NCBI GenBank assembly: GCA_043390185.1
Contig: DAWERO010000001.1
Span: forward strand, 124,001-188,000
Direction: 5' to 3'
From: Azosocius aquiferis
GTDB taxonomy: Bacteria > Pseudomonadota > Gammaproteobacteria > UBA6186 > Azoamicaceae
DNA: 64,000 nucleotides
Shown: piece by piece, positions 63,414 through 64,000 of the stretch
Numbering within the stretch: the first letter of the stretch is position 1
How the letters are laid out: the number at the start of each line of letters is the position of its first letter
The notes under the pieces: generated by a model
The model's input: only the letters and a program-made list of their open reading frames with translations
What the model was told of the DNA's origin: nothing
Databases searched by the model: none
Program-made: the position numbers and the translations under genes

Positions 63414-64000
63414 AATAATATTAATATTAAATAAACCTATTGGTATAACATCTAATTCTATAATAAAAAAAATTGAATTTTTATTTAAAAAAAAAAAAAT
63501 TGGACATTGTGGAAATCTGGATGTAAATGCAAGTGGAATATTATTAATATGCTTAAAAAAAATAAATAAAAAAAATAATAAATATATTTACAATTTTAAT
63601 AAAAAATATATTTTAAAAATAAATTTAGGATATAGAACAAATACAAACGATTTAAATGGAAAATTTATATCAAGTAATATAAAAAATATTAATATAAAAA
63701 AAAATAATTTTTTTTATAATATTTATAAAATACATGGAATATCTTATCAAAAACCAAATATTTTTTCATCTGTAAAATATAAAGGAAAAAATTTATATGA
63801 ATATACAAGATGTGGAATAAAATTATTTAAAAAAAAAAAATATATATATATAAATAATATAAAAATAATAAACAAAAAAAATCTTCTTTTTTCTATATCT
63901 TGTACAAAAGGAACATATATAAGATCAATAATAGATTTTTTAGGACAACAATTAATATGTAAATCTTATATGTCTTTTTTACATAGAATTAATATAGGTC
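63406..64000 (+). CDS. truB: tRNA pseudouridine-55 synthase TruB, 3' end outside the window
   Basis: Forms pseudouridine 55 in the T arm of tRNAs. It starts at ATG 63406, overlapping the rbfA end by eight bases; about 198 codons are visible with no stop before the window end. L-N-K-P-I-G-I-T-S-N-S near 9-19 and the catalytic loop G-H-C-G-N-L-D-V-N-A-S-G (Asp near residue 41; usual form G-H-T-G-A-L-D-P-L-A-T-G) identify it; K-G-T-Y-I-R-S near 168-174 is the second conserved block. A 13-base A run at 63487-63499 lies early in the gene. Confidence 0.92.
   Translation, partial: MNEIILILNKPIGITSNSIIKKIEFLFKKKKIGHCGNLDVNASGILLICLKKINKKNNKYIYNFNKKYILKINLGYRTNTNDLNGKFISSNIKNINIKKNNFFYNIYKIHGISYQKPNIFSSVKYKGKNLYEYTRCGIKLFKKKKYIYINNIKIINKKNLLFSISCTKGTYIRSIIDFLGQQLICKSYMSFLHRINIG

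Overview
The window is a stretch of a very AT-rich, tightly packed and strongly reduced bacterial chromosome (by eye about one base in five is G or C). Gene order is gammaproteobacterial and resembles Pseudomonas/Legionella-type genomes: grpE-dnaK-dnaJ-greA-rlmE-ftsH-secG-tRNA-Leu(GAG); ndk-rlmN-hisS-yfgM-der; tgt-yajC-secD-secF-suhB; rne / rluC-sppA-rpmF-acpP-holB; pgsA-tRNA-Gly-tRNA-Cys-tRNA-Leu; tRNA-fMet-nusA-infB-rbfA-truB. The standard bacterial code is used: TGA ends ftsH, secG, infB, rbfA and nhaD. No IS element, prophage or CRISPR is seen. A Tlc-type ATP/ADP translocase sits beside an amino-acid antiporter and Na+/H+ antiporters, and an oxygen-independent HemN is present. This makes an intracellular symbiont likely. 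The closest known type I can think of is the respiratory ciliate endosymbionts (Candidatus Azoamicus and relatives). That assignment is inference from gene content and was not tested by search.

Layout. 0-7.8 kb: a truncated unknown gene, chaperones (with a sigma32-like promoter before dnaK), greA, rlmE, ftsH, secG and tRNA-Leu. 7.8-9.4 kb: NhaC-type antiporter on the minus strand. 9.5-15.7 kb: rsmI, RNase P RNA, a catalytically dead ndk remnant, rlmN, hisS, yfgM, der and tRNA-Leu(CAA). 15.6-24.3 kb: grxD, tadA, tgt, Sec accessory genes, a degenerate suhB, hemN, infA, an unknown small membrane protein and tsaB. 24.4-36.7 kb: metG, then a long minus-strand run (tldE, tldD, secA, rsmH, tilS, holB, acpP, rpmF, sppA, rluC). 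36.9-41.6 kb: rne, an ABC-2 exporter, tRNA-Ser, ung, mutH. 41.6-48.2 kb: transport island (APC antiporter, ATP/ADP translocase, NhaP, NhaD, YqhA family). 48.2-54.1 kb: pyrG, nfuA, an MFS carrier, four tRNAs, pgsA, serS. 54.1-64 kb: a 0.5-kb non-coding gap, mdh, dnaX, htpG, tRNA-fMet, nusA, infB, rbfA, and truB cut by the window end.

How it fits together. Most genes serve translation, tRNA modification, Sec export, chaperone/protease functions and replication/repair. Biosynthesis has been cut out of ancestral operons, leaving clear scars: dapB-carAB, folP-glmM, bamB, rimP, queA, and the fab genes around acpP are missing at their usual places. Several retained genes are eroded (ndk, suhB, holB, rsmI). 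Nucleotides and energy are probably exchanged with the host by the translocase, and monovalent cation and proton balance by three different antiporters. The A/T strand bias and Ile codon choice of plus-strand genes change between about 44 and 55 kb, which suggests a replichore boundary or a rearrangement.
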